64,000 bases of DNA from Zeugodacus cucurbitae (Eukaryota > Arthropoda > Insecta > Diptera > Tephritidae): assembly GCF_028554725.1 (NCBI RefSeq), contig NC_071669.1, forward strand, positions 32,974,001 to 33,038,000. The letters run 5' to 3'. Shown piece by piece: positions 33,190-43,866 of the stretch. The position numbers and the translations under genes are program-made. Below the pieces are notes generated by a model that made no database searches, was not told where the DNA came from, and saw nothing but the letters and a program-made list of their open reading frames with translations. Position 1 is the first letter of the stretch. Each line of letters opens with the position of its first letter.

Positions 33190-33282
33190 AAATGAGTCTG
33201 AACGAAGAAGCACAAGCAAGTAATTTCACCACACCGAAACACACCAATCACCACATAATTAAAAGCACCACTCTGATACGCT
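33190..33282 (+). repeat. BEL-1 3' LTR, piece 1 of 3
   Basis: Matches 12871-12965. Ends with ACTCTGATACGCT (33270-33282), the left copy of the RTE-5 target duplication. Confidence 0.85.
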
Positions 33283-36200
33283 GGATGGATGGAGTCATAT
33301 GTATAAGTTCACGTAGGAGGATGGAGTCATATGTAGAAATTCACGTAAGTGAGGAAAGTTTCTGACTGCCATTCACTTGGGAGTGGCCAGGAACGATTCT
33401 TTTACATGTGGCTCAAGCAGCTCACAACTTCCGGTCTTAGACCAAGTATCCTCTGGGTAGCCAACAGACATCCGTCTGGAAGCGAGCTAAAGTGAGAAGG
33501 CGAATCCCGCTTATGCGGTTGTGCGTAGGGCTTGGGACCCACCACATAAAAACGAATAACCAGTGAATAAGAAACACAGGCCTCGGCCATATAAAGGAGC
33601 GCAAATTCGGTGTGGGATTCGTGGTGGGAGAGAGACTCCGTCGTCGAGTCCTGGCATTCATTCCGGTGGATGAACGTCTAGCCACAATCCGCATCAAAGC
33701 GAGGTTCTTCAACATATCGCTGATTTGCGCCCACGCCCCGACGGAAGAGAAGGACGAAGTGATCAAAGATACCTTCTATGAGCGCCTAGAACGTACCTAT
33801 GAGCGCTGCCCCCGCCACGATGTCAAAATCGTGCTTGGCGATTTCAACGCTAGGGTGGGTAAAGAAGGTGTCTTTGGCACAACTGTCGGAAAATTCAGCC
33901 TCCATGACGAAACATCACCAAACGGTCTGAGGCTGATCGACTTCGCCGGGGCCCGAAATATGGTCATCTGTAGTACTAGATTCCAGCATAAGAAAATCCA
34001 TCAAGCTACTTGGCTGTCCCCGGATCGAATCACTCGCAACCAGATCGATCATGTTGTGATAGATGGACAACATGTCTCCAGTGTTTTTGATGTGCGTACG
34101 CTTCGTGGTCCCAACATCGACTCGGACCACTATCTTGCAGCAGCTAAGATACGCACCCGCCTCTGTGTAGAAAAGCGCACACGTCAACAAACACAAGGAA
34201 GGTTCGACATCGAGAAGCTGCAATCACAACCGACAGCCGAACGATTTTCTTCTCGACTTGCACTCCTGCTCTCTGAGAGCACTCATGAGCATCTCGGTAT
34301 AAGGGAGCTGTGGGACGGCATATCAAACTCCTTACGTACAGCTGCAACCGAAACCATTGGCTTTCGGAAAAGCCAAAAAAAACAGCTGGTATGATGAGGA
34401 TTGTCGTCTCGCAGTGGAGAGAAAACAGACTGCCTACCTCGCAATGTTGCGATCGACCGCAACACGAGCGGGATGGGAAAGATACCGAGAGCTGAAGAGG
34501 GAAGCGAGACGCATTTGCAGAAAAAGAACGAAAGAGGCAGAAATGCGTGAAGAGCTTGACAAGCTGGCCGACAGGGGTAATGCTCGAAAATTTTACGAAA
34601 AGATCCGGCGACTAACTGAAGGTTTCAATACCGGAGCACACTCCTGTAGGACCCCCAGCGGTGATCTAGTGGTTGATGACCAGAGTATACTGTGTTTGTG
34701 GAGGGAACACTTCTCCAGCCTGCTGAATGGCAGTGAAAGTACAACACCAGGAGATGGCGAACCCGATTCCCCAATCGACGACGATGGAACAGATGTTCCA
34801 TTGCCCGACCGTGAAAAAATTAGAATAGCAATTACCCGCTTGAAGAACAACAAGGCGGCGGGGGCCGATGGATTGCCGGCCGAGCTATTCAAATACGGCG
34901 GCGAAGAGCTGATAAGGTGCATGCATCAGCTTCTTTGCGAAATATGGTCGGAAGAAATCATGCCCGACGATTGGAATCTCAGTGTACTCTGCCCAATCCA
35001 CAAAAAGGGAGACCCCACAATCTGCGCCAACTATCGTGGGATAAGCCTCCTTAACATCGCTTATAAGGTTCTATAGAGCGTATTGTGTGAAAGACTAAAG
35101 CCCACCGTCAACAAACTGATTGGACCTTATCAGTGTGGCTTTAGACCTGGAAAATCAACAACTGACCAGATATTCACCATGCGCCAAATCTTGGAGAAGA
35201 CCCGTGAAAAAAGGATCGACACACACCATCTATTTGTCGACTTTAAAGCTGCTTTCGACAGCACGAAAAGGAGCTGCCTTTATGCCGCGATGTCTGAATT
35301 TGGTATCCCCGCAAAACTATTTCGGCTGTGTAAGTTGACGTTGAGAAACACCAAAAGCTCCGTCAGGATTGGGAAGGACCTCTCCGAGCCGTTCGATACC
35401 AAACGAGGTTTCAGACAAGGTGACTCGCTATCGTGCGACTTCTTTAACTTGATGCTGGAGAAAATTATAAGAGCTGCAGAGCTAAATAGAGAAGGTACAA
35501 TCTTCTACAAGAGTGTACAGCTACTGGCGTACGCCGATGATATCGATATCATTGGAAACAACACCCGCGCCGTTAGTTCTGCTTTTTCCCGCCTGGATAA
35601 GGAAGCGAAGCGAATGGGTCTGGTGGTGAACGAGGACAAGACGAAATATCTCCTGTCATCAAACAAACAGTCAGCGCATTCGCGTCTTGGCTCCCACGTC
35701 ACTGTTGACAGTTATAACTTTGAAGTTGTAGATAATTTCGTATACCTAGGAACCAACATTAACACCAATAATAATGTCAGCCTTGAAATCCAACGCAGAA
35801 TCACTCTTGCCAACAGGTGCTACTATGGACTGAGTAGGCAATTGAAAAGTAAAGTCCTCTCTCGACGAACAAAAACTAAACTCTACAAGTCCCTCATCAT
35901 TCCCGTCCTGCTTTATGGTGCAGAAGCGTGGACGGTGTCAACATCCGATGAGACGGCACTAGGAGTTTTCGAGAGAAAGGTTTTGCGGAAGATTTACGGT
36001 CCCTTAAACATTGGCAACGGCGAATACCGCAGAAGATGGAATGATGAGCTGTATGTGTTGTTCGACGACATAGACATAGTCCAGCGAATAAAAAGACAGC
36101 GGCTACGCTGGCTGGGTCATGTTGTTCGAATGGATGAAAGTGCCCCAGCTCTGAAAGTTTTCGATGCAGTACCCGCTGGTGGAAGCCGAGGAAGAGGGAG

Positions 36201-36357
36201 ACCTCCACTCCGGTGGAAGGACCAGGTGGAGAAGGACCTGTCTTCACTTGGTATTACCAATTGGCGCCAAACCGCCAAAAGGAGAGATGCGTGGCGCACT
36301 GTTGTGGACTCGGCTATAACCGCGTAAGCGGTTTCTACGCCAGTTAAGAAGAAGAAG
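33283..36357 (+). mobile_element. RTE-5: near full-length RTE LINE in the BEL 3' LTR
   Basis: Bounded by a perfect 13-bp target duplication, ACTCTGATACGCT at 33270-33282 and 36358-36370. It starts with the family 5' sequence (GGAGTCATATGTA) and ends TAAGAAGAAGAAG after a 30-bp 3' UTR. Compared with RTE-4 and RTE-6 it lacks ~220 bp near 33580, removing the N-terminus of the endonuclease. Confidence 0.92.
33612..36327 (+). pseudogene. RTE-5 ORF: endonuclease-RT, one frameshift and one stop
   Basis: The endonuclease part (33612-34394) has GERLRRRVLAFIPVDERLAT, VLGDFNARVGKEGVFGTTVG and IDSDHYLAAAKIRTRL. An extra A in the A-run near 34376 shifts the frame; the next part (34357-35076) contains LKNNKAAGADGLPAELFKYG. 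It ends at a TAG (35074-35076) where RTE-6 has a coding codon. The RT palm and C-terminus at 35083-36327 are in frame beyond that stop, with LLAYADDIDIIGNN and RLRWLGHVVRMDESAPALKV. All RT catalytic residues are intact. Missing endonuclease N-terminus plus these two lesions make it dead. Confidence 0.88.
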
Positions 36358-36370
36358 ACTCTGATACGCT

Positions 36371-36437
36371 ACATCCACCTCATCACTACATGTATTCACC
36401 TCATCACGAGAGAAAACACCACACACATACATCAACA
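36371..36437 (+). repeat. BEL-1 3' LTR, piece 2 of 3
   Basis: ACATCCACCTCATCACTACA onward matches 12966-13035 of the 5' LTR. Ends with ACATCAACA (36429-36437), the left target duplication of LOA-2. Confidence 0.85.
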
Positions 36438-36442
36438 CACAC

Positions 36443-37120
36443 ATGACCTACAGAAAACCCGTATACTGGTGGAACCAAGAAATTTACATCTTAAGAAGAG
36501 AATGCCACAAGGCGAGGAGGATTTATCAACGGAGTCAGGGGTCGACGAACCATGAAGAGCTACGGGAAGTTTTTAAGCGAAAACGCAGCGAACTGAAAAA
36601 AGCGATTAGAAAGAGTAAAACAGCCTGTTTCAAGGAACTTTGCGGAAAAATAGATGAAAATCCATGGGGCGATGCTTATAAAATGATAATGTCCAAGATA
36701 AAGGGAGGCAAAGGGCAAGCACCAACATGCCCCAATTTATTAAAAACCATAGTGGAAACTTTATTTCCTGCGCAGCCCTTAGAGCGCAGTCGACAGCGAC
36801 TAGATGCAGTTGGCCATTGAGATAGACATACCAATAGTCACCGAAGAGGAGGTGATTCAAGCAGCAAAAAGGTTTAGTAACGCAAAAGCTCCAGGTTTGA
36901 TGGTATCCCAAACAAAGTGTTAAAGATTGGCATCAACCACAACGCGAAGCCATTCGCTGAACTGTTCACGCAGTGCTTACAGAAAGAAATTTGAAAAAAA
37001 AACAAAGGCTTATTTTGTTACAGAAGCCAAACAAACCAGCCGGCGAACCTAGCTCTTACCGACCACTCTGTATGCTTGATACGATTGGCAAGATATTAGA
37101 ACGACTAATATGTAATATGT
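36443..37120 (+). pseudogene. LOA-2 ORF2 linker and RT fingers
   Basis: Frame 36443-36820 matches the part of LOA-1 near 7380-7700 (RKPVYWWNQE against RKPAYW; NPWGDAYKMIMSKIKGGKGQ). After a frameshift it reads IVTEEEVIQAAKRFSNAKAP, then further on KPNKPAGEPSSYRPLCMLDT, an RT motif that LOA-1 has lost. RTE-6 interrupts it right after LERLICN. Confidence 0.8.
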
Positions 37121-37369
37121 GGGGGATGGGGTCATATGTAGAAGTTCACGCAAGTGAGGAAAGTTTCTGATTGCAATTCACTTGGGAGTGGCCAGGAACG
37201 ATTCTTTTGCATATGACTCAAGCAGCTCACGACTTCCGGTTTTAGACCAAGTATCCCCTGGGTAGCTAACAGACATCCGTTTGGAGGCGAGCTAAAGTGA
37301 GAAGGCGAAGCCCGCTTGTGCGGTTGTGCGTAGGGCTTGGGACCCACCACATAAAAAAAAATCTCCCCA

Positions 37370-38484
37370 ATGAAAACAAACACCGAGCCTCGGATGAGAA
37401 ACCTCCCTTTTGATGACGACCCCTGCAAACGTACTAAGGATCATGATTTGAGGGCATGCACCTGGAATGTCCGGACTCTTAATTGGGAAGGTGCGTCTGC
37501 CCAGCTGGTTGATGTCCTCATACAACTAAAGGCTGACATCACCGCCGTCCAAGAAGTGCGATGGACGGGACAAGGACGGAAGAAGGTGGGTCCTTGTGAC
37601 ATCTACTACAGCGGCCATATAAAGGAGCGCAAATTCGGTGTTGGATTTGTGGTGGGAGAGAGACTACGTCGCCGAGTCCTGACATTCACCCCGGTGGATG
37701 AACATCTTGCCACAATCCGCATCAAAGCGAGGTTCTTCAACATATCGCTGATTTGCGCCCACGCCCCAACGGAAGAGAAGGACGATGTGACCAAAGATGC
37801 TTTCTATGAGCGCCTAGAACGCACCTATGAGCGCTGCCCCCACCACGATGTCAAAATCGTGCTTGGCGATTTTAACGCCAGGGTGGGTAAAGAAGGTGTC
37901 TTTGGCACAACGGTCGGAAAATTCAGCCTCCATGACGAAACATCGCCAAACGGCCTGAGGCTGATCGACTTCACTGGGGCCCGAAATATGGTTGTCTGTA
38001 GTACCAGATTCCAGCATAAAAAAATTCATCAAGCAACGTGGCTGTCCCCTGATCGAAACACGCGCAATCAAATCGATCACGTTGTGTCTCCAGTGTTTTA
38101 GACGTGCGTACGCTCCGAGGACCAAACATTGACTCGGACCATTATCTAGTAGCAGCAAAGATACGCACTCGCCTCTGTGCAGCAAAGAACGCCCGTCAAC
38201 AAACACAAAGAAGGTTCGACGTCGAAAAGCTGCAATCACAACCGACAGCCGAACGTTTTTCTACTCGACTTGCACTCCTGCTCTCTGAGAGCACTCATCA
38301 GCATCTCGATATAAGGGAGCTGTGGAACGGCATCTCAAACTCATTGCATACCGCTGCAGCCGAAACAATTGGTCTCCGTCAACGCCAAAAAACCAGTTGG
38401 TACGATGAGAATTGTCGTTCCGCAGTGGAGAGAAAACAGACTGCCTACCTCGCAACGTTGCGATCGACCACAACACGTTCTTGA
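37370..38484 (+). pseudogene. RTE-6 endonuclease and linker
   Basis: The 243-codon frame at 37370-38101 covers nearly the whole endonuclease: ACTWNVRTLNWEGASAQLVD, TAVQEVRWTGQG (catalytic Glu), YSGHIKERKFGVGFVVGERL, APTEEKDD, VLGDFNARVGKEGVFGTTVG and NQIDHVV. A deletion of ~20 bp near 38085 then shifts the frame. The next piece, 38104-38484 (MRTLRGPNIDSDHYLVAAKI), holds the SDHY motif and linker and ends TTTRS. Confidence 0.85.
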
Positions 38485-40252
38485 AAAGCTGGCCGACATG
38501 GGTAATGCTCGAAAATTTTGTGAAAAGATGAGGCGATTAACAGAAGGTTTCAAGACCGGAGCATTATCATGTAGGGACCGAGAAGGTAATCTGGTAACGG
38601 ATGTCCAGAGCACACTGGGATTATGGAGGGAACACTTCTCCGACCTGCTCAATGGCAGTGAAAGTACAACACCAGGAGATGGCGAACCCGATTCCCCAAT
38701 CGATGACGATGGAATAGATGTTCCATTACCCGACCATGAAGAAATTCGAATAGCAATTACCCGCTTGAAGAACAACAAAGCGGCGGGAGCCGATGGGTTA
38801 CCGGCCGAGCTATTCAAATACGGCGGCGAAGAACTGATAAGGTGCATGCATCAGCTTCTTTGTAGAATATGGTCGGAAGAAAGCATGCCTGACGATTGGA
38901 ATCTTAGTGTGCTCTGCCCAATCCATAAGAAGGGAGACCCCACAATCTGCGACAACTACCGTGGTATAAGTCTCCTCAATATCGCATATAAGGTTTTGTC
39001 GAGCGTATTGTGTGAAAGACTAAAGCCCACCGTCAACGAACTGATTGGACCTTATCAGTGTGGCTTTAGACCTGGAAAATCCACAATGGACCAGATATTC
39101 ACCATGCGCCAAATCTTGGAAAAGACCCGAGAGAGAAGAATCGATACTCACCATCTTTTTATCGATTTTAAAGCTGCCTTCGATAGCACGAAAAGGAGCT
39201 GCCTTTATGCCGCGATGTCTGAATTTGGTATCCCTGCAAAACTAATACGGCTATGTAAGCTGACGTTGAGCAACACCAAAAGCTCCGTCAGGATCGGGAA
39301 GGACCTCTCCGAGCCGTTCGATACCAAACGAGGCTTCAGACAGGGTGACTCACTATCGTGCGACTTCTTCAATCTATTGCTGGAAAAAATAATACGAGCT
39401 GCAGAACTAAATAGAGAGGGTACAATCTTCTACAAGAGTGTTCAGCTCCTGGCGTATGCCGATGATATTAATATCATCGGAAGCAACAACCGCGCCGTTT
39501 GTTCTGCGTTTTCCAGACTAGATAAAGAAGCGAAGCGTATCTGTCTGGTGGTGAATGAGGACAAGACGAAATATCTCCTGTCATCAAACAAACAGTCAGC
39601 GCACTCGCGTCTTGGCTCCCACGTCACTGTTGACAGTCATAACTTTGAAGTTGTAGATAATTTCGTTTATCTGGGAACCAGCATTAACAACACCAACAAT
39701 GTCAGCCTTGAAATCCAACGCAGAATCACTCTTGCCAACAGGTGCTACTTTGGACTGAGTAGGCAATTGAAAAGTAAAGTCCTCTCTCGACGAACCAAAA
39801 TCAAACTCTATAAGTCGCTCATTATTCCCGTCCTGATGTATGGCGCTGAAGCGTGGACGATGACAACATCCGATGAGACGACTCTTGGGGTTTTCGAGAG
39901 AAAGGTTTTGCGCAAGATTTATGGTCCTCAAAACATTGGCAACGGCGAATACCGCAGACGATGGAACGATGAGCTGTACGATTTATACGACGACATTGAC
40001 ATAGTTCAGCGAATAAAAAGACAGCGGCTACGCTGGCTAGGTCATGTTGTACGGATGGAAGAAAACACTCCAGCTCTGAAAGTATTCGATGCAGTACCCG
40101 CTGGAGGAAGCCGCGGAAGAGGACGACCTCCACTCCGGTGGAAAGACCAAGTGCAAAGTGACCTGGCTTCACTTGGTGTTTCCAGTTGGCGCCAAAAAGC
40201 AAAAAGGAGGAATGAGTGGCGCGCTCTGGTGGATTCGGCTATAATCGCTTAA
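38369..40252 (+). CDS. RTE-6 reverse transcriptase frame, ~590 codons intact
   Basis: From about 38484 (LEKLADMGNARKFCEKMRRL) to the stop at 40250-40252 this frame is uninterrupted. The 38 codons before it are a shadow of the linker in another frame. Domains in order: linker, NNKAAGADGLPAELFKYGGE, CPIHKKGDPTICDNYRGISL, GFRPGKSTMDQIFTMRQILE, DFKAAFDSTKRSCLYAAMSE, GFRQGDSLSCDFFNLLLEKI, LLAYADDINIIGSNN, VVNEDKTKYLLSS, FVYLGTSINNTNNVSLEIQR and the C-terminal RLRWLGHVVRMEENTPALKV. The catalytic aspartates of the palm are all there. Without an in-frame endonuclease it would not work as a whole LINE. Confidence 0.85.
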   Translation: MVSVNAKKPVGTMRIVVPQWRENRLPTSQRCDRPQHVLEKLADMGNARKFCEKMRRLTEGFKTGALSCRDREGNLVTDVQSTLGLWREHFSDLLNGSESTTPGDGEPDSPIDDDGIDVPLPDHEEIRIAITRLKNNKAAGADGLPAELFKYGGEELIRCMHQLLCRIWSEESMPDDWNLSVLCPIHKKGDPTICDNYRGISLLNIAYKVLSSVLCERLKPTVNELIGPYQCGFRPGKSTMDQIFTMRQILEKTRERRIDTHHLFIDFKAAFDSTKRSCLYAAMSEFGIPAKLIRLCKLTLSNTKSSVRIGKDLSEPFDTKRGFRQGDSLSCDFFNLLLEKIIRAAELNREGTIFYKSVQLLAYADDINIIGSNNRAVCSAFSRLDKEAKRICLVVNEDKTKYLLSSNKQSAHSRLGSHVTVDSHNFEVVDNFVYLGTSINNTNNVSLEIQRRITLANRCYFGLSRQLKSKVLSRRTKIKLYKSLIIPVLMYGAEAWTMTTSDETTLGVFERKVLRKIYGPQNIGNGEYRRRWNDELYDLYDDIDIVQRIKRQRLRWLGHVVRMEENTPALKVFDAVPAGGSRGRGRPPLRWKDQVQSDLASLGVSSWRQKAKRRNEWRALVDSAIIA

Positions 40253-40291
40253 AGCGGTTCCTACGCCAAATATATATATATATAATATGTA

Positions 40292-42091
40292 CAGTGAAAC
40301 TTCGATAACTCGTATTTGCAAGGGACCACAATTTAAATACGAGTTATGGAGTTTTTCAAGTTATCAAGTTATACAACTTATATAGGCAACATACAGAATA
40401 TACGAATTAAAGAGTTTTTTTTATTTATTTTTTTCAATTTTACATAAAAAACAAGAAATTATTGTACATATTTAAATTTTAAAATATAAAGTACATATGT
40501 TATTCAATCAATATATGTATGTATGTATTTTGAAAAATTGTACAAAAAAATTAAGAAAAGTGTTCATTTTAAAAGAAATCCGTAATATGTTTTTGACGGA
40601 TATTATTTTGGCGTATTTTATCTATGGCATTATCAATGTTTACAATGTCATTAAAAATAGAGTCTTCACCATTTGATGCCATGAAAAAAAGACGCAAATT
40701 TTCAATTGAAGCTTTCGCAACCTTTGTGGAAACTGAGGGAATTTCAAATGTTTTATCGTTTTCATCGTCGATGTTTTCGAAACCCAGAATTTCATCATCA
40801 TTGAGGCTTCCAGTAATCACCAACTCATCATCAACATGAATGTAGTCATCAAAATTTACACGTGTTTCTGCATTTTGTGGGACACGAGCCCACTCTGCTA
40901 TGTGAAGTACATCTTCCCTGATTACGACTACATTTTGATCCTTAACAAAACGGCAAGCTCGAAAACAGTTTTTAATAGTCGATTTACTGATATTTGTCCA
41001 GGCTTTATGAGCAATATTCATTGCATCATAAATCGAAAAGGAATAATCCTTTTTTTCCTCGATGCTTTTAAGCAGTTTAACAACAACTTCTTTACGTTAC
41101 AATGTTTTGAAACTTTTGATTATGCCTTTCAAGTCAAGTGGTTGCAAAACTGAAGTGATGTTAGGTGGGAGAAATTCAGTCTGCACATTGCTCAAAGGTT
41201 CCATTTGCCACCATGACAACTTTGGCCTTTTAAAGACAAGTGCGATCAGGAAGACACTTGTAGAAAGACCCGTTTCATCCGCGTTGAAAATATTCTTGGG
41301 CTCATAATTCTCTATTTACTTTTGAATGTTTTCTTTACATTGAACGCACACTTCATCATCAACGGCCGCGCTTTCACCGCAAACTTTTTTGAAACTTACA
41401 TTATTTCTCTTCTTGAAATTGTCCAACCAGCCATTACTTGCGTTGAATTGTGTTAAGCCCAATTTTGCGGCATACACCTTTGCTTTTTCTTTTAGTAAAT
41501 GTCCTCCAACTGGAATGGTATTAGACTCTCGGCATTGCATAAGCCAAGTGAGTACTCTCTTTTCTAATTCCGGGTATTCTGGTAATTTTTGGCGCTTACG
41601 TTTGGTGTTTGAGGGCAAACCCAAATACAGATCACTTTTTTTCAAAATTGATGTGATAGTGGATGGCGCAATACCGAACCTTTTCGCAATTTCTACTTGT
41701 TTTTCACCATTTTTTACGGCAAGAATAATTTCTTTTTTTTTAATTGGCAATATTTTGCACTTACGAGAACTTGACATCTTGCGTCCTAATTGATACTAAT
41801 CTACGCTAGTTGTAGAAAACAAAGCAAAAGTTATGAATAAGCGTAACTGTAAAATAATAACGGTTAAAAAACATACTATGTTTTCGTCACGTACGGTTTT
41901 TTGTGAAAAAAAAATACGAGTTGTAGAGGCTCTTGATACACATTTTTCAATTTTTGTCTCAAGAAAAATACGAGTTATCAAAGGGACCGAAATACATGCA
42001 TTTTTCGCGAATTTTTCTAGGGACCGAAGAAATACTACGAAATATCAAGGTTTTTCGCTTATCGAGGTTACGACTTATCGAAGTTTCACTG
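40292..42091 (-). mobile_element. Tigger/pogo-type DNA transposon, transposase deleted
   Basis: The ends are inverted: CAGTGAAACTTCGATAACTCG-like at 40292, and the reverse complement of 42061-42091 begins CAGTGAAACTTCGATAAG. TA flanks both sides (40290-40291 and 42092-42093). It landed in the right-hand target duplication of RTE-6, so it is younger than RTE-6. A transposase of the CENP-B/pogo type lies on the minus strand in pieces. At 1.8 kb it is shorter than intact relatives. Confidence 0.9.
40569..41777 (-). pseudogene. Tigger transposase, catalytic centre deleted
   Basis: The minus-strand frame 41777-41316 (153 codons) starts SSSRKCKILPIKKKEIILAV and gives the two DNA-binding helix-turn-helix parts: a psq-type KQVEIAKRFGIAPSTITSIL and a CENP-B-type block ending GWLDNFKKRNNVSFKKVCGE. 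Just after its stop NIFNADETGLSTSVF holds the first catalytic Asp. The second (D in a DNCPAH-type motif) is missing; the sequence jumps to EFLPPNITSVLQPLD (third Asp region). The tail resumes at 41021-40569 (MNIAHKAWTNISKSTIKNCF). A deletion of over 100 codons plus stops abolish activity. Confidence 0.85.
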
Positions 42092-42093
42092 TA

Positions 42094-43857
42094 TACGGTT
42101 AGAGTTACACTTAGAGAAAGAATACCACGGTCTATCCAATAATCAATTCGGTTTTCGTAAGCAGAGGTCAACCATTGATGCGATCAAAAAGCTCACTGAC
42201 ATCGCAAATAAAGCAATAGAGGGTACCAGATGGTTGTATGTCACCAAGGAATATTGCGCAGTAGTCACATTTGATGTCCGAAACGCGTTCAACTCGGCAC
42301 ATTGGCCCCATATATTAAGTGCCCTCGAAAGTAAGGCAACACCGGCATACTTGGTGAGGATTGTTTCCAGCTATCTCTCCGATCGGCTGCTACTGTACGA
42401 CACTGACGGTGGACAGAGTAGATATACGGTAACGGGTGGAGTACCTCAAGGCTCTGTGCTGGGGCCACTGTTATGGAATGTCCTGTACGACGGAGTCCTG
42501 CGCTTTCCATTTCCGAGAGAAGTACAGATTATCGGTTACGCAGATGACATAGCTGTAACCGTTGTAGCGAAAGAACTCGAGCAAATCGAGAATCTGTGTA
42601 ACGACACGGCACAAAAAATCAAAAACTGGCTCACGACAAAAAATCTGCAGCTTGCTGGACAGAAAACCGAAGCGGTTCTGATCACAAGCAGGAAAAAACT
42701 GGAAGATATTACGATAAACATCGACGGCTATAATATTATGACACAGCAGTCGTTGAAATACCTGGGAGTCATGATAGATACAAGACTTACCTACAAAAAT
42801 CACATTGATAAAAGTTGTGAAAAAGCGACGCGTGTTACAGCTGCTCTAGCGAGAATAATGGCCAATATTGGCGGACCAAGTCAATATTGGCCAAGGTGAG
42901 CCAATCTATAATGATGTACGCAGCGCCCATATGGGGACCAGCTTTACATCACGAAAAACATATGCCAAGAAAGCAAAGGCGGTAATGCGCATTAGTGCTA
43001 TTAGAGTTTCTTGCGCATTCCGAACTGCATCACACGAGGCAGCTGGGGTTATTGCGGGTATCATCCCTCCAGATATAATGGCGATGGAAGTCAAAAGAGT
43101 ATTTGACAGATCGAAACTTTTTGGCAGACGACTTAAAGATAGCGAGCTTAATGACGAAAGGCAAACGAGTCTTAACGAATGACCGAGACGAAGGGACGCG
43201 GCAACAACAGGCAGGTGGACTCATAGGCTAATTGGAAGTGTGAAGGCGTGGGTTGAAAGGAAGCACGGTGAAACCGACTTCTATTTGACACAATTTTTGA
43301 CGGGCCACGGTTGTTTTAGAGAGTATTTCTACAAATATGGGCATGACGATGGAACGAGCTGTTCGTTTTGCGGTAGCAGTGGAAAAAACACGCTTCATAG
43401 GTGGTATGATAGAGAGAGAGAGCCGATATAGAGAAATTGACAAAGCACAGGCTGACACCGGACAATATTGGTCAGTACATGATTCAATCAAAACCTGTGT
43501 GGGATACAGTGAAAGTGCTATCGTAGACCAAGCTCAGCAGGAGCTGAGAAGAAAATAGTGGCAGCGCAGCGAAAACAGAAGAAGGAACGAAGAGTAGACC
43601 AGATAGGCATGTTTGACGAGCCAAATGGCTAAGCTTGGACCTATGATGCAAAAATTAACGGCAGTTCCAAGGGTCAAGTACAAGCAGTGTGACGAAGTTA
43701 AGGGTTTGGTACGTAGGCGTATTGTTCCGCAAGTCCGAATGGGCGTGGGCCCGAATGAGGAGTACCTTAGCGGACAATACGAATCGTGCATACCGTCCGT
43801 AAAAATGAAGATATCCTTGGAAGATTCCCCCTTCGAAATCAAAAAAAAAAAAAAAAA
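42094..43857 (+). pseudogene. LOA-2 ORF2: RT palm to C-terminal zinc motif
   Basis: Frame 42234-42899 (221 codons) shows FDVRNAFNSAHWPHILSALE, GGVPQGSVLGPLLWNVLYDG, GYADDIAVTVVAKEL (YADD) and YLGVMIDTRLTYKNHIDKSC. A short deletion at the GGPSQ point shifts to 42868-43182 (RISAIRVSCAFRTASHEAAG). A TGA interrupts after RQTSLNE, and 43240-43431 reads KHGETDFYLTQFLTGHGCF and CSFCGSSGKNTLH, the C-terminal CCHC motif, with its last part lost. Protein similarity to LOA-1 is high throughout. Confidence 0.85.
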
Positions 43858-43866
43858 ACATCAACA

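Larger units (their letters stand above)
37121..40282 (+). mobile_element. RTE-6: near full-length RTE LINE with intact RT frame
   Basis: Starts GGGGGATGGGGTCATATGTA and ends in a TATATA tail at about 40282. TAATATGT at 37113-37120 is repeated at 40283-40290 as the target duplication in LOA-2. Two internal deletions affect the endonuclease end (near 38085) and the linker (near 38480). Its protein differs from RTE-4/RTE-5 in many of the same places as RTE-3, so it belongs to the second subfamily. Confidence 0.88.
36438..43857 (+). mobile_element. LOA-2: second LOA/R1-type LINE, split by RTE-6 and Tigger
   Basis: 5'-truncated in ORF2. The left part 36438-37120 encodes TYRKPVYWWNQEIYILRREC and KIRKSKTACFKEL-like sequence, then DTIGKILERLICN. 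The right part 42094-43857 resumes NNQFGFRKQRSTIDAIKKL. It ends GAAGATTCCCCCTTCGAAAT plus an A run, as LOA-1 does. The 9-bp target duplication is ACATCAACA at 36429-36437 and 43858-43866, placing it within the BEL 3' LTR. Confidence 0.88.
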
